Positions 16,769-25,033 of a DNA stretch of 43,408 bases are shown in pieces; the stretch's first letter is position 1, and each line of letters begins with the position of its first letter. A program made the position numbers and the translations under genes. Origin of the DNA: Pirellulaceae bacterium (lineage in GTDB: Bacteria; Planctomycetota; Planctomycetia; Pirellulales; Pirellulaceae); the NCBI GenBank assembly GCA_020852965.1, contig JADYZV010000120.1, positions 1-43,408 on the forward strand, read 5' to 3'. The notes under the pieces are model-generated. The model made no database searches, had not been told where the DNA came from, and saw nothing but the letters and a program-made list of their open reading frames with translations.

Positions 16769-19700
16769 TTAATTCGAATTCAGAAACGCCAGCAAATCTC
16801 GCAGCTCACCATCCGTGAGCGAATTCGCCAACTCGTTCGGCATGAGCGAGGACTTCGATGCCTTTCGTTCCACGATATCGGCTAAATCAAATGTGCGTTG
16901 TTTGCCGGTAAGATCAAGGTAGATTTCGTCGTCCGCAGAACTGAGCAAAATGCCCGTGAAAACAGTATCATCTTCAAGTAGCAGAATCGTAGGATAGAAC
17001 TCCGGAGCGACTTCGCGAGACGGTTCGAGTATCGAACGCAATATCGCATTTCGATCGCCTTGGCGCGCGATGAGACTCAGATCGGGACCGATCCCATTGA
17101 CGTTACCGCGGCCGCTATGCCGGTGGCAGGTGGCACATTGGGCTACGGTCGAATGGAAGATGCGGCGACCGGTTTCGACGTTCGGTTTACCAGGCAGACT
17201 ATCGAGGCGATTGAGCCATGCGGCGGTGTCGTCGAATGCTGGACGACCAGCGCTGATCGAGGCTGCATCCATTGCAGCTTTTACCAATGTTTCAGATTCT
17301 GGATATTGATGGCCCAGCTTGTCCAGCGACTTCCGAGCCGCCGCGTCAAGAGGTGCCTGGCGCAGCGCGCGCAGGGCCTCCTCGCGCAGGGCTACGGTAT
17401 CGTGACCAGCAAAACTCAGCAGCAGCGCGAGATGATCTGAATTGGTCGAGCCAGCGAGACCAGCAATCGCTTCGGCTCGCAGATCGATAGCGTAGGTTTC
17501 CGAGTCGGCAATTTCAGCCAGAATTTGGTTGGCCTCGTCAGTGTTTCTTGACGCCAAGTTGCGAACGACTTCAAGAGAAAGAACGGGATCGGCCATCGCC
17601 AGAAGTTCGCGGAGCAACGACACAGTGATCGTAGGGTGCGATGTCGGAGCGAGTCGCAGCGCAAAACCCTTCAAGCGCGCGGGGGTCGCTGAATTCGTTA
17701 GATACCCCAGCAGCATTTCGTCATTCGCGATGCCCGAGCTGGGTTGGCCGCGCAAAGTATTCCTGGTGGCGAGCGCGGCTTCGAACAATCGATAATCGAG
17801 ATCGGGCTGTATCAATAAGTGTTCGACATCGGCGATAAAGCTGGTGAATACGGCATCGGCAATCCAGCGCAGGCACTCGAATCGCACCTCGGGGTCGGTT
17901 TCTCCAAGTAGCAGGCGCACCCATTTCTCTTCATTGAAATCTACTCGGCGCAGTGCTACGAGCGCCCATACGCGGTCGCAGTCAGCCAACGCTTGAACCG
18001 AATGGGGCGTCCACGAGGAACTTTCACGCGCCAGCGCCGTTAGCGCCGCGTCTGACAAATACTTATCCTCCCCTCGCGCGTGTTCGAACAGTTGCGTTGG
18101 GCTCAGCTTGACCCGGCCCTCACGCAGATCTTTCGCAAGCTGTGCCGATTCGTTTAGCGGATCCCAAGCCGGTTGGACCCACGTAGCCGCGGCTCGATCG
18201 ATCTCTAGTTTCCATAATCGCCCGTGGCCGTGGACAGGGTACGAACTGAGTACCCAGTCGGTTAAATAGAATGATCCATCAGGCCCCGGCACCAGGAATG
18301 AGGGACGGAAGTAGTCACCACCACGCAGCAATTCCACCCGCTCGGAGATGTAGCCGGCCCCGTGTCGTACAAGTGGAAAGTAGTCGAGGCAATGACTGCT
18401 CCAGGACGGCACCATCACCCCGCCCCCGAGTTCGACGATGGCGCAAGGTGCTTCACTCGACGGATGAATCATCCCCAACGTTCCACGCAGCTCGCCATTC
18501 CATGCGACAAAGGGATGCACCGGCGCGGGGCCATAGGCCCGCTGATAGCCATAGTCTGCCCCCTCGATGACGTTAAGCAGTCGACACGGCGGGTGGCTAC
18601 CAGCATCGTTGTCAACGGCGAACATCTCGCCGCCTTTGCGCACCAGCAGTCCGAATGGATTCCAGAAACCTCGGGCGACTCTGCATAGTCCAGAGCCTTC
18701 GGCATCGCAGTGGAACACACCTCCTTCGCCTCGACCAGAGAGCTTGGCACCATCCCGTCCAATGAGCGTCCAATTCACTGCCGCATTCGTTCCCGCAGAG
18801 AACAACAACTCACCACTGGGAAGCCACGCCATGCCAGACAAGCCGTTGTGCGGATAGTCCGCCTTGGTATCGAGTACCGCGATGTTCTCCTCGACATCTC
18901 CCGCACCGTCGCCATCGGTGTCCTTTACCCGCAGAATCCGGTCCCGTAGCGCCAGGTAGACCCAGCCGTCACGGCCAAGTATGAGGTTCATGGTCATGTC
19001 TGTCTTGTTGTAGAATATTCGGCGGTTCTTCCCGTCGCGGTCGAACACCAGTATCTCATCATGCTCGGGCCCATCGTAGTCTGCTGGACGGAAGTGCGTG
19101 TGGGATGCCACTAGCCAGATATTCCCTTTCTGATCCACATCGAGGCCCGTTGGCGTCACCAAATCTGGCTGCTCGGCCAGCAGGGTAAGTTTTACTCCCG
19201 GCTGCAGGATCTGGATCTGCGGCGGCAATTCGTCGGTCACTTTGAGATACAGAACCGCAGGTCCCGAGAAGGGTGCGGTGAATGACTGGTTCCCTCCAGC
19301 GGCCACGACGGAACCAGTGGACGCGCTAGAACTTGTCGTCGGGTTGAACCACTCGAAAGCATAGCTCCCCGCCGTCAGTGTTACCGAGAATTCTCCTGTT
19401 TCCGGCTGATAGACCAGATATTCCTGACCGGGATTTGCGAGGCAATACTTAGTTGAAGCGAGATCCAGGGAGGGTATCATTTCTGCCAACTCAATCCGTT
19501 TAGCGAACCCGCGCGTCGCACCCAGCGCCTGCCGCGCGCCTTCCCACTGGTCCGACCGCCCCTTGCCGAGAAGGAGATGTTCGTAGGGATCCATGAAGAG
19601 CGGGTTGTACCCGCGCAAGAAGCTTTTCCACACCCAAGCTGCGTCGCCGCCGACGCCCCACAAGTGATCCGTGTCAAGCAGAATCACTTTTCTGCCATCA

Positions 19701-20680
19701 CTCACCGGTGGATTGTACTGGTAGTCGAACTTATCGGGATTGGGCGAAATCCAGTCCGCTGGGCTGTTGAGCAGAATCTCGGAGTCATCGCCGCCGCCGC
19801 CACCTTGCGAGGTCATCCCCACCGGGTGTTGCAGGGGCTTTTTCGCTTCATAATCCTCTATCAAACGGATCATGTGGTATTGCCAGTCTTGCGTGCTGCT
19901 GGCGGGATTGAGTAGACGCGCCTCATTGGAGATCTCATATAGGACATTGTCCAGATCGTTGACGGTGTCGATGACTTGGCGCACATAGGCCTCCTGCGCG
20001 GCGGTGACCTCGGGCATCGACATCGTCTGGATCTCCAAGCCCTTGCCATCGCCATTGGGATCGCCGTTGATCCCCTGTATGTTGTTCTCCAGGCGGAAGG
20101 GGTGGCCGTTCCAGGAAGTGGAATCGAAGCTCAGCTTCCAGCCTTCGAACAGCATCACCGAGACGTAGATCCCGCGCTGCTTGGCCGCTTTGACCCGCTC
20201 CCGCAAGCGCTCGAAGTACGCCGGGTCGAACCTTTCGAGATCGAACTTCGGCTTGCCGTCGAGGGCCAAGCCGGGGCCGGTGCGCTGCCAAGGCATTGGC
20301 GCGACATGATAGAGCGCTCCTGTGTCGACCCACGCCAGTGCAGACTGAGTGTCCCATATCGTCGAGTCCCAGGCCCACAGCCGGATGAAGTTGTGATCGT
20401 GCCGCTGGAGGAAGTCGAGATAGGCGTCGAAGTCGAACGCCTTTGGCGGATCGTCGCGTCCCATGTCCAGCAGATTGTTCCAAGTGTGCGAGCCCGTCAA
20501 ATAGACGGTCCGTATGGACCCGTCCGGACCCTGCGTCCCATGAGTGAAATACCGCGGGTTGGTCGGATGTACTCGGAGAGGCCCCATGCCTTCATCTCTC
20601 GCAGGCTGCTGTCCTGTAACTGTCGCTATCGTCGTCAATACGCACACGACAACTAGCAGAGTATGCAAAAGTGATTTCAT
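16769..20680 (-). CDS. GH140-like glycosidase fused to PVC-type haem-binding dehydrogenase
   Basis: 1303-aa secreted protein joining two normally separate proteins. Residues about 1-24: signal peptide. About 30-430: DUF4038/GH140-like barrel with GSHTWNNLLDM, HDHNFIRLWAWDS and LYEISNE (Glu253 the likely acid/base). About 435-535: collagen-binding-like beta domain. About 545-860: NHL/PQQ-dehydrogenase-like propeller (TPTGLDVDQKGNIWLVASHTH). About 870-1120: HEAT-like helices. About 1160-1303: planctomycete haem-binding domain with CATCH at 1182-1186 and SLMP as probable distal Met. Start: ATG 20680 has AGGA upstream and a signal peptide; the same frame is open to a GTG at 20845 that overlaps the previous stop, so a 55-residue longer form is possible. 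The domain joint was read from one continuous frame. Confidence 0.85.
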   Translation of the reverse strand: MKSLLHTLLVVVCVLTTIATVTGQQPARDEGMGPLRVHPTNPRYFTHGTQGPDGSIRTVYLTGSHTWNNLLDMGRDDPPKAFDFDAYLDFLQRHDHNFIRLWAWDSTIWDTQSALAWVDTGALYHVAPMPWQRTGPGLALDGKPKFDLERFDPAYFERLRERVKAAKQRGIYVSVMLFEGWKLSFDSTSWNGHPFRLENNIQGINGDPNGDGKGLEIQTMSMPEVTAAQEAYVRQVIDTVNDLDNVLYEISNEARLLNPASSTQDWQYHMIRLIEDYEAKKPLQHPVGMTSQGGGGGDDSEILLNSPADWISPNPDKFDYQYNPPVSDGRKVILLDTDHLWGVGGDAAWVWKSFLRGYNPLFMDPYEHLLLGKGRSDQWEGARQALGATRGFAKRIELAEMIPSLDLASTKYCLANPGQEYLVYQPETGEFSVTLTAGSYAFEWFNPTTSSSASTGSVVAAGGNQSFTAPFSGPAVLYLKVTDELPPQIQILQPGVKLTLLAEQPDLVTPTGLDVDQKGNIWLVASHTHFRPADYDGPEHDEILVFDRDGKNRRIFYNKTDMTMNLILGRDGWVYLALRDRILRVKDTDGDGAGDVEENIAVLDTKADYPHNGLSGMAWLPSGELLFSAGTNAAVNWTLIGRDGAKLSGRGEGGVFHCDAEGSGLCRVARGFWNPFGLLVRKGGEMFAVDNDAGSHPPCRLLNVIEGADYGYQRAYGPAPVHPFVAWNGELRGTLGMIHPSSEAPCAIVELGGGVMVPSWSSHCLDYFPLVRHGAGYISERVELLRGGDYFRPSFLVPGPDGSFYLTDWVLSSYPVHGHGRLWKLEIDRAAATWVQPAWDPLNESAQLAKDLREGRVKLSPTQLFEHARGEDKYLSDAALTALARESSSWTPHSVQALADCDRVWALVALRRVDFNEEKWVRLLLGETDPEVRFECLRWIADAVFTSFIADVEHLLIQPDLDYRLFEAALATRNTLRGQPSSGIANDEMLLGYLTNSATPARLKGFALRLAPTSHPTITVSLLRELLAMADPVLSLEVVRNLASRNTDEANQILAEIADSETYAIDLRAEAIAGLAGSTNSDHLALLLSFAGHDTVALREEALRALRQAPLDAAARKSLDKLGHQYPESETLVKAAMDAASISAGRPAFDDTAAWLNRLDSLPGKPNVETGRRIFHSTVAQCATCHRHSGRGNVNGIGPDLSLIARQGDRNAILRSILEPSREVAPEFYPTILLLEDDTVFTGILLSSADDEIYLDLTGKQRTFDLADIVERKASKSSLMPNELANSLTDGELRDLLAFLNSN

Positions 20681-20733
20681 GGATTTCCTGTGTCCTGATT
20701 GAAAATTGAATCGAGCAGGTATCGTCGAAAGAT

Positions 20734-20773
20734 GCTCGCGGTTCAATACGCGCGAGCTTGCTCGTTGTGAACC
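20734..20773 (-). promoter_or_regulatory. Overlapping alternative hairpins before the fusion gene
   Basis: Two mutually exclusive stems can form between the dehydrogenase stop (20842) and the preferred start of the fusion gene (20680). One pairs GCTCGCG 20734-20740 with CGCGAGC 20751-20757. The other pairs GGTTCA 20740-20745 with TGAACC 20768-20773 and encloses CGAGC-TT-GCTCG. This could be a dispersed palindrome or a translation switch; there is no direct evidence for either. Confidence 0.4.
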
Positions 20774-20841
20774 AAACACGTACGCTCTCGGCGTAAACTT
20801 AATTGACTTGTTGTAGCTTTCTTGCATGGCGTACTCGCTGG

Positions 20842-23814
20842 TCACTTCTTACTAAACAGGTATTCCAACAAGTCAGCAACTTCCTGCGTTGTGCAATCTG
20901 CTAGCTGACCTTCGGGCATGAGCGAAAGTTGCGCGGGGCGCAATTGTTCAACGTCATCGGCAACGATGGTAAACAGATTGTCCTGCGCGTCGCGCAATGT
21001 CACTTGCTTGTCGTCACGCTGAACGAGTACGCCGTTGACTAGGCGGCCGTCAAGGAGCAGCGCAGCATACGTTGCGTACTTGGGCTCGATTCGTCGCGAT
21101 GGTGCGAGGATGCTCTCCAACAAATCTTCGCGCGAACGAAGTTTGCCGATTGTGGAAAGGTCGGGGCCAACGTTCGCTCCTCGGTTGTCGATCTTGTGGC
21201 AACTAGCGCAGTTGATCGTCTTGGACCAAAACAATCGCTCGCCCCGCGCCGCATCCCCCTGCATCGTCAAAATCTCATGGGGCCGTGGATTCGCACCGAG
21301 TTTGCGTTCGCCCCGTTCGCCTGGCGGAAGGTAGCCGTCGAACAGTTCGCGCGTAAGGCTGGGTGGTAGATTGGCTACTTCAGCCAGCAGTTTTTCTCGA
21401 ACAATCGACGGCAACTCAGCCCGTCCAATTTGTCGTGCAACGATCATCGACGATGTAGAATTGGCCAACAAGGAACTCGCCGAGTTTAGATCCACATGAG
21501 GCTGCGCCGGCTGCGGCCCCATGCCGGAGATCCAGTCGTCGATGAGCTTCAATCCAACTTCGTCGGGGAGTTCCGATCCAAGATGCGGCATGCGGTCGCG
21601 ACCGAACTTCGCCATGCGGTAGTAGAGTGTGCTCGAATAGGGGTCACCGGCTTTAATGATACATGCAGCGGGCAGTCCAAAGTCACTGCGCGAAGGTCGC
21701 ACCCCAACGGCTTTTAATTCAACCAGTGCGCTCTGGAATTGCAGTTGCAGTGGCACTGCGCCACCACCCCCTTCACGATGGCAGTGACTACAGTTTACAT
21801 CCAGATAGGTTCGCGCACGATCGGAGACTGGCAAGCGGGAATCGGTTGGATCGGCCAACCGGCTTTCACTCTCTACCGATGCCTCGTCGAAGGGAGATAA
21901 TTGCTGACCGGATCGGTCCGCGCGGCGAATGAATCCCGATTCGGTGAGTGCGATCAGTTGATTGCGACCATCGGCTCCTGGGCCGTTCAATTGTTCCGGA
22001 CGAAATGCCAGCGCGGTTTCCGCCCAACCATTGTGGCACAGCAAGCACTGACTGCGGCTGTGGAACTGCCATAAGGGCTTCTGCTGCTCACCCGGCAGCT
22101 CTCGTTCAGCCCCATCGGCGGGAACAAGCTCTGCGTCTGTCTGATCGTCATTCCATGCGAACGAATAGCCTCGCCACTCAACACCGTCGAAGTGCAATAG
22201 CTGCGTTTCTATCCGCCGTCCACGCAATGAAATCGTCTTTAGAAGTGTGCTGTCCTTGGGGAAATGGACGCGAAAGCGATGCCAGTCCGTGATGCCTGGA
22301 ATCATCTTGCCTTCAGGGTAGAGCGTGGCCGATGTCAACTCCGGAAAGGCGGCCCAGTGCTCGGTCGTCGCACCATCCTGCCATTGCCGAACGATCGGTT
22401 GGAAGGGGACTACACCAACGGCTGGCGTATGGTCAGACACTGACGCGAAGAGCCCGGTTTGGGAGAGCTTTGTTGGAAATCCGGCGTTCTTCGCTCCTGC
22501 TTCGTTTCGCTCGAGCGTATGGATGGTGCCGTTGTCATAGTCGAGGAAGTACAGTTCACCCGCATTGTCCTGGCCGAAGCTGGAAATTCTCACGCTCGGC
22601 TTTGTGAGTTCGATCATCTCACGGACGCGATCGCCGTCAAAACGCGCTGCCCACATGCGACGCGATTCGAAGTCACCAAACACATAGGCACCCTGCAGTT
22701 CCGGAAACCGTTGACCGCGATAGACATAGCCCCCCGTAACGCTAGTGGCGACCGCATGAGGCAATTCGATCGAGGCAGTCAATATCGGCGTGGGACCGAC
22801 AAATTCTGGCTTAATAGGCTGCGGCCCTTCGGTGGCAGACCAACCGTAGTTGCCCCCTTTTGCAACGCGGTCGATCATCTCCCATAGCTCCCAGCCGACA
22901 TCGCCGACAAACAGGTCGCCGCTCGTCGCGTCGAAGCTCATGCGCCAAGGATTGCGAAAGCCATAAGCCCAAATTTCTGGCCTAGCATTCTTCATCGAGA
23001 CAAACGGATTGTCCGTTGGCACGGAATAAGACTTTCCTGGGTCACGATGATCCACGTCGATGCGCAGGATCGATGACAACAAATCAGAAAGATCCTGACC
23101 AGTGTTCAGTGGATCTGGCGGATTGGGGTTTCCGCTGTCGCCCGAGCTGATATACAGCATTCCGTCTGGGCCAAAGTGCAAGTCACCTCCATTGTGCCCG
23201 CCCTGTCGAAAGGTGAGCAAAATCTCTTCGCTCGCTGGATCGACACGCGGTGGCTCCGTTGCCGTGACTAAGAAGCGACTTATACGCGTCCCGTCGGCCA
23301 GATTGGCGTCTACGTTATTGCGCAGCGTATAGCAAATAAAGCACTGGCGGTTCTGTTCAAACTGCGGATGAAAGGCCAGTGAGTAAACTGCTTCGACTTC
23401 CTTGGCGCTGGGGAGTAAATGTAGCGACTTGATCTCGCTCCGCAGATCGAAGAATAATTCTGCCTCAGCGTCCGCTCGATTCGGGAACGAAACCAGCACG
23501 CCCGCTTGCTCACCAACGAAGATTCGATCCGTACCTGGAGCGCTGACGAAGAGCAGCGGGTGTTCGAGCTTGACATTCGCAAACGCGCGCACCGCTTGGA
23601 ATGCTGGCGGCGGATCGGGCGAGCCGACGACACGCGACGTGCCCCAGGGCTTGCGCGCTCCCAGCCCTATGGCTTCGTCGCGCACAGTAGGGCGCTGCGT
23701 CGAGGAGCTGACTCCTTCTTGACCTATCGAACTGAATCCAAAGGCAGTCAGCGCGACGACAGAAAACGATAGAAGACCGAGAAAAAACCGCCTGTGCTTA
23801 CTCGCCAGCTTCAT
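20842..23814 (-). CDS. PQQ-type sugar dehydrogenase with three c-type haem sites
   Basis: 990-aa exported protein. A basic start and hydrophobic segment (about 8-27) form the signal. Residues about 75-440 are a glucose/sorbosone-dehydrogenase propeller (HNGGDLHFGPDGMLYISSGD, WAYGFRNPWRMSFD, GDVGWELWEMID, KGGNYGW). A middle region carries CLLCH (590-594) and CSHCH (675-679), as in multihaem cytochrome proteins. The C-terminal haem-binding domain has CASCH (869-873), GPDLSTIGK and SLMPEG. It probably oxidises sugars outside the cytoplasm and passes electrons along its own haems. Start: ATG 23814 has GAGGCGAG directly upstream; an in-frame GTG at 23847 is rejected. It overlaps the preceding hydrolase gene by 17 bp, showing translational coupling. 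Confidence 0.85.
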   Translation of the reverse strand: MKLASKHRRFFLGLLSFSVVALTAFGFSSIGQEGVSSSTQRPTVRDEAIGLGARKPWGTSRVVGSPDPPPAFQAVRAFANVKLEHPLLFVSAPGTDRIFVGEQAGVLVSFPNRADAEAELFFDLRSEIKSLHLLPSAKEVEAVYSLAFHPQFEQNRQCFICYTLRNNVDANLADGTRISRFLVTATEPPRVDPASEEILLTFRQGGHNGGDLHFGPDGMLYISSGDSGNPNPPDPLNTGQDLSDLLSSILRIDVDHRDPGKSYSVPTDNPFVSMKNARPEIWAYGFRNPWRMSFDATSGDLFVGDVGWELWEMIDRVAKGGNYGWSATEGPQPIKPEFVGPTPILTASIELPHAVATSVTGGYVYRGQRFPELQGAYVFGDFESRRMWAARFDGDRVREMIELTKPSVRISSFGQDNAGELYFLDYDNGTIHTLERNEAGAKNAGFPTKLSQTGLFASVSDHTPAVGVVPFQPIVRQWQDGATTEHWAAFPELTSATLYPEGKMIPGITDWHRFRVHFPKDSTLLKTISLRGRRIETQLLHFDGVEWRGYSFAWNDDQTDAELVPADGAERELPGEQQKPLWQFHSRSQCLLCHNGWAETALAFRPEQLNGPGADGRNQLIALTESGFIRRADRSGQQLSPFDEASVESESRLADPTDSRLPVSDRARTYLDVNCSHCHREGGGGAVPLQLQFQSALVELKAVGVRPSRSDFGLPAACIIKAGDPYSSTLYYRMAKFGRDRMPHLGSELPDEVGLKLIDDWISGMGPQPAQPHVDLNSASSLLANSTSSMIVARQIGRAELPSIVREKLLAEVANLPPSLTRELFDGYLPPGERGERKLGANPRPHEILTMQGDAARGERLFWSKTINCASCHKIDNRGANVGPDLSTIGKLRSREDLLESILAPSRRIEPKYATYAALLLDGRLVNGVLVQRDDKQVTLRDAQDNLFTIVADDVEQLRPAQLSLMPEGQLADCTTQEVADLLEYLFSKK

Positions 23815-25033
23815 CGCTCGCCTCGTCGGAATCGATTTCACGCTCACGAAGCTTTGCCGCTAGCGTAGCCTTGGAAACGCGGTCGATCCAAGTGCCAGGG
23901 TACACGGTTCGCAGCTTCTCAAAGGCGGCGATCGCTTCTTTCGTTTTTCCAGCGGCCAGCAATGAATTCGCAGCCTTGAATTCTTCCTCGCCAACCGTCA
24001 ACATTCGAGCGAAGATGCGACCAGCCTCCTCACGACTCAATCCAACGGAGGGCAGTTTCTTTAAGCAGGGAGGATTCGACTCGACAAGGATCTGGTAGGC
24101 TTCTGGATTGCGCTCACGAAACAGCCGTGATCGCATGTCCTTTTGCTGGTTGGACGAATCGCCTCCAGCCCGTCCACCGCGAGGGTCGATGTCTGCAATG
24201 GCCAGCCCATCGACGCCCTCGGCTGTGGCGAGGATTTTGCCTCTGGGCGAAATGATCTGCGCGCCCGATCCGCGAAAGGCGACAGCCAAGTAGACGTGGT
24301 TTTCAGCAGCTCGAACACGCAGCGAGAGCATTTCGATATCGCCGTCCCCTATCGCTGCTCCGCCCATCGTCGGATGAAAGATGATATCGGCACCCTGCAA
24401 CGCCAAACAACGCGCGGTCTCAGGCATTACCAAGTCATAACAGATTGCCAAGCCGACGGTGCCCAGGTCGGGCGTGTCAAAAACAGGAAATGAATTGCCG
24501 CGTTGGCGACTGCCACTTTCAGACCAAGTTGGACAGGTCTTGTGATAGCGTCCGATCTCCATGCCGTCACGACCGAGGAAGAAGGCCGTGTTGTAGGTTC
24601 CTCCATCTGCCTCGATGTGATCGCTACAGACGATGAGGTACATGTTGTATTTGGCTGCGGCATGGCCCAAACGGTCAAGCATCCGGTGGACGGCGTCGGG
24701 CAATACCTGCTGGGCGAGCGGTTCATTCATGCCACACCAGTGGAGCAGCCCCAGCGTATCCTCTGGCAATGCCAACACATCACACTTCTGCTCGCCCGCC
24801 CTCTGGATGATCTTCTCCAGCGCATCGAGATTTTTGTCCACGGCCACAAAGAATTCGGACGCGTCCACGATGCGCCAGTCGATGGTGTGGCTCTGCGCCT
24901 GGCATGTCGCCACGCGAACAGTACTAGCTGCGGCTGCCGGTTCGTCAGCCGCAGACGGTGTTGCTGCAACGGCTAGCGCCAAGTAGAACATGCCGACTTG
25001 TATTGAAGGGCTCGTCATTAACCAAATCTTCAT
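23798..25033 (-). CDS. Exported carbon-nitrogen hydrolase (nitrilase superfamily)
   Basis: 411-aa protein with a signal-like N-terminus (about 1-30). The nitrilase-superfamily triad is complete: Glu91 in LALPEDTLG, Lys165 in RYHKTCPTW, and Cys198 in GLAICYDLVMPE. It hydrolyses a C-N bond (amide, carbamoyl or nitrile), but the substrate is unknown. An exported member is less common than cytoplasmic ones. The C-terminal about 80 residues (EEEFKAANSLLAAGKTKEAI) form a short TPR-like helical tail absent from minimal amidases. The start codon overlaps the stop of the heparinase-like gene (ATGA at 25030-25033), so translation is coupled. Amide-bearing sugars such as N-acetylated or amidated uronates would suit the context, but this is inference. 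Confidence 0.85.
   Translation of the reverse strand: MKIWLMTSPSIQVGMFYLALAVAATPSAADEPAAAASTVRVATCQAQSHTIDWRIVDASEFFVAVDKNLDALEKIIQRAGEQKCDVLALPEDTLGLLHWCGMNEPLAQQVLPDAVHRMLDRLGHAAAKYNMYLIVCSDHIEADGGTYNTAFFLGRDGMEIGRYHKTCPTWSESGSRQRGNSFPVFDTPDLGTVGLAICYDLVMPETARCLALQGADIIFHPTMGGAAIGDGDIEMLSLRVRAAENHVYLAVAFRGSGAQIISPRGKILATAEGVDGLAIADIDPRGGRAGGDSSNQQKDMRSRLFRERNPEAYQILVESNPPCLKKLPSVGLSREEAGRIFARMLTVGEEEFKAANSLLAAGKTKEAIAAFEKLRTVYPGTWIDRVSKATLAAKLREREIDSDEASDEAGE

Noticed and set aside
19976-20656. Antisense frame of 226 codons in the glycosidase part of the fusion gene
   Set aside because: Shadow frame of a GC-rich gene; no signal, motif or ribosome site.
20681-20841. N-terminal extension of the fusion protein as a real domain
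   Set aside because: The 55 extra codons lie over hairpins, are polar and basic, and would come before a normal signal peptide; the ATG at 20680 has a ribosome site.
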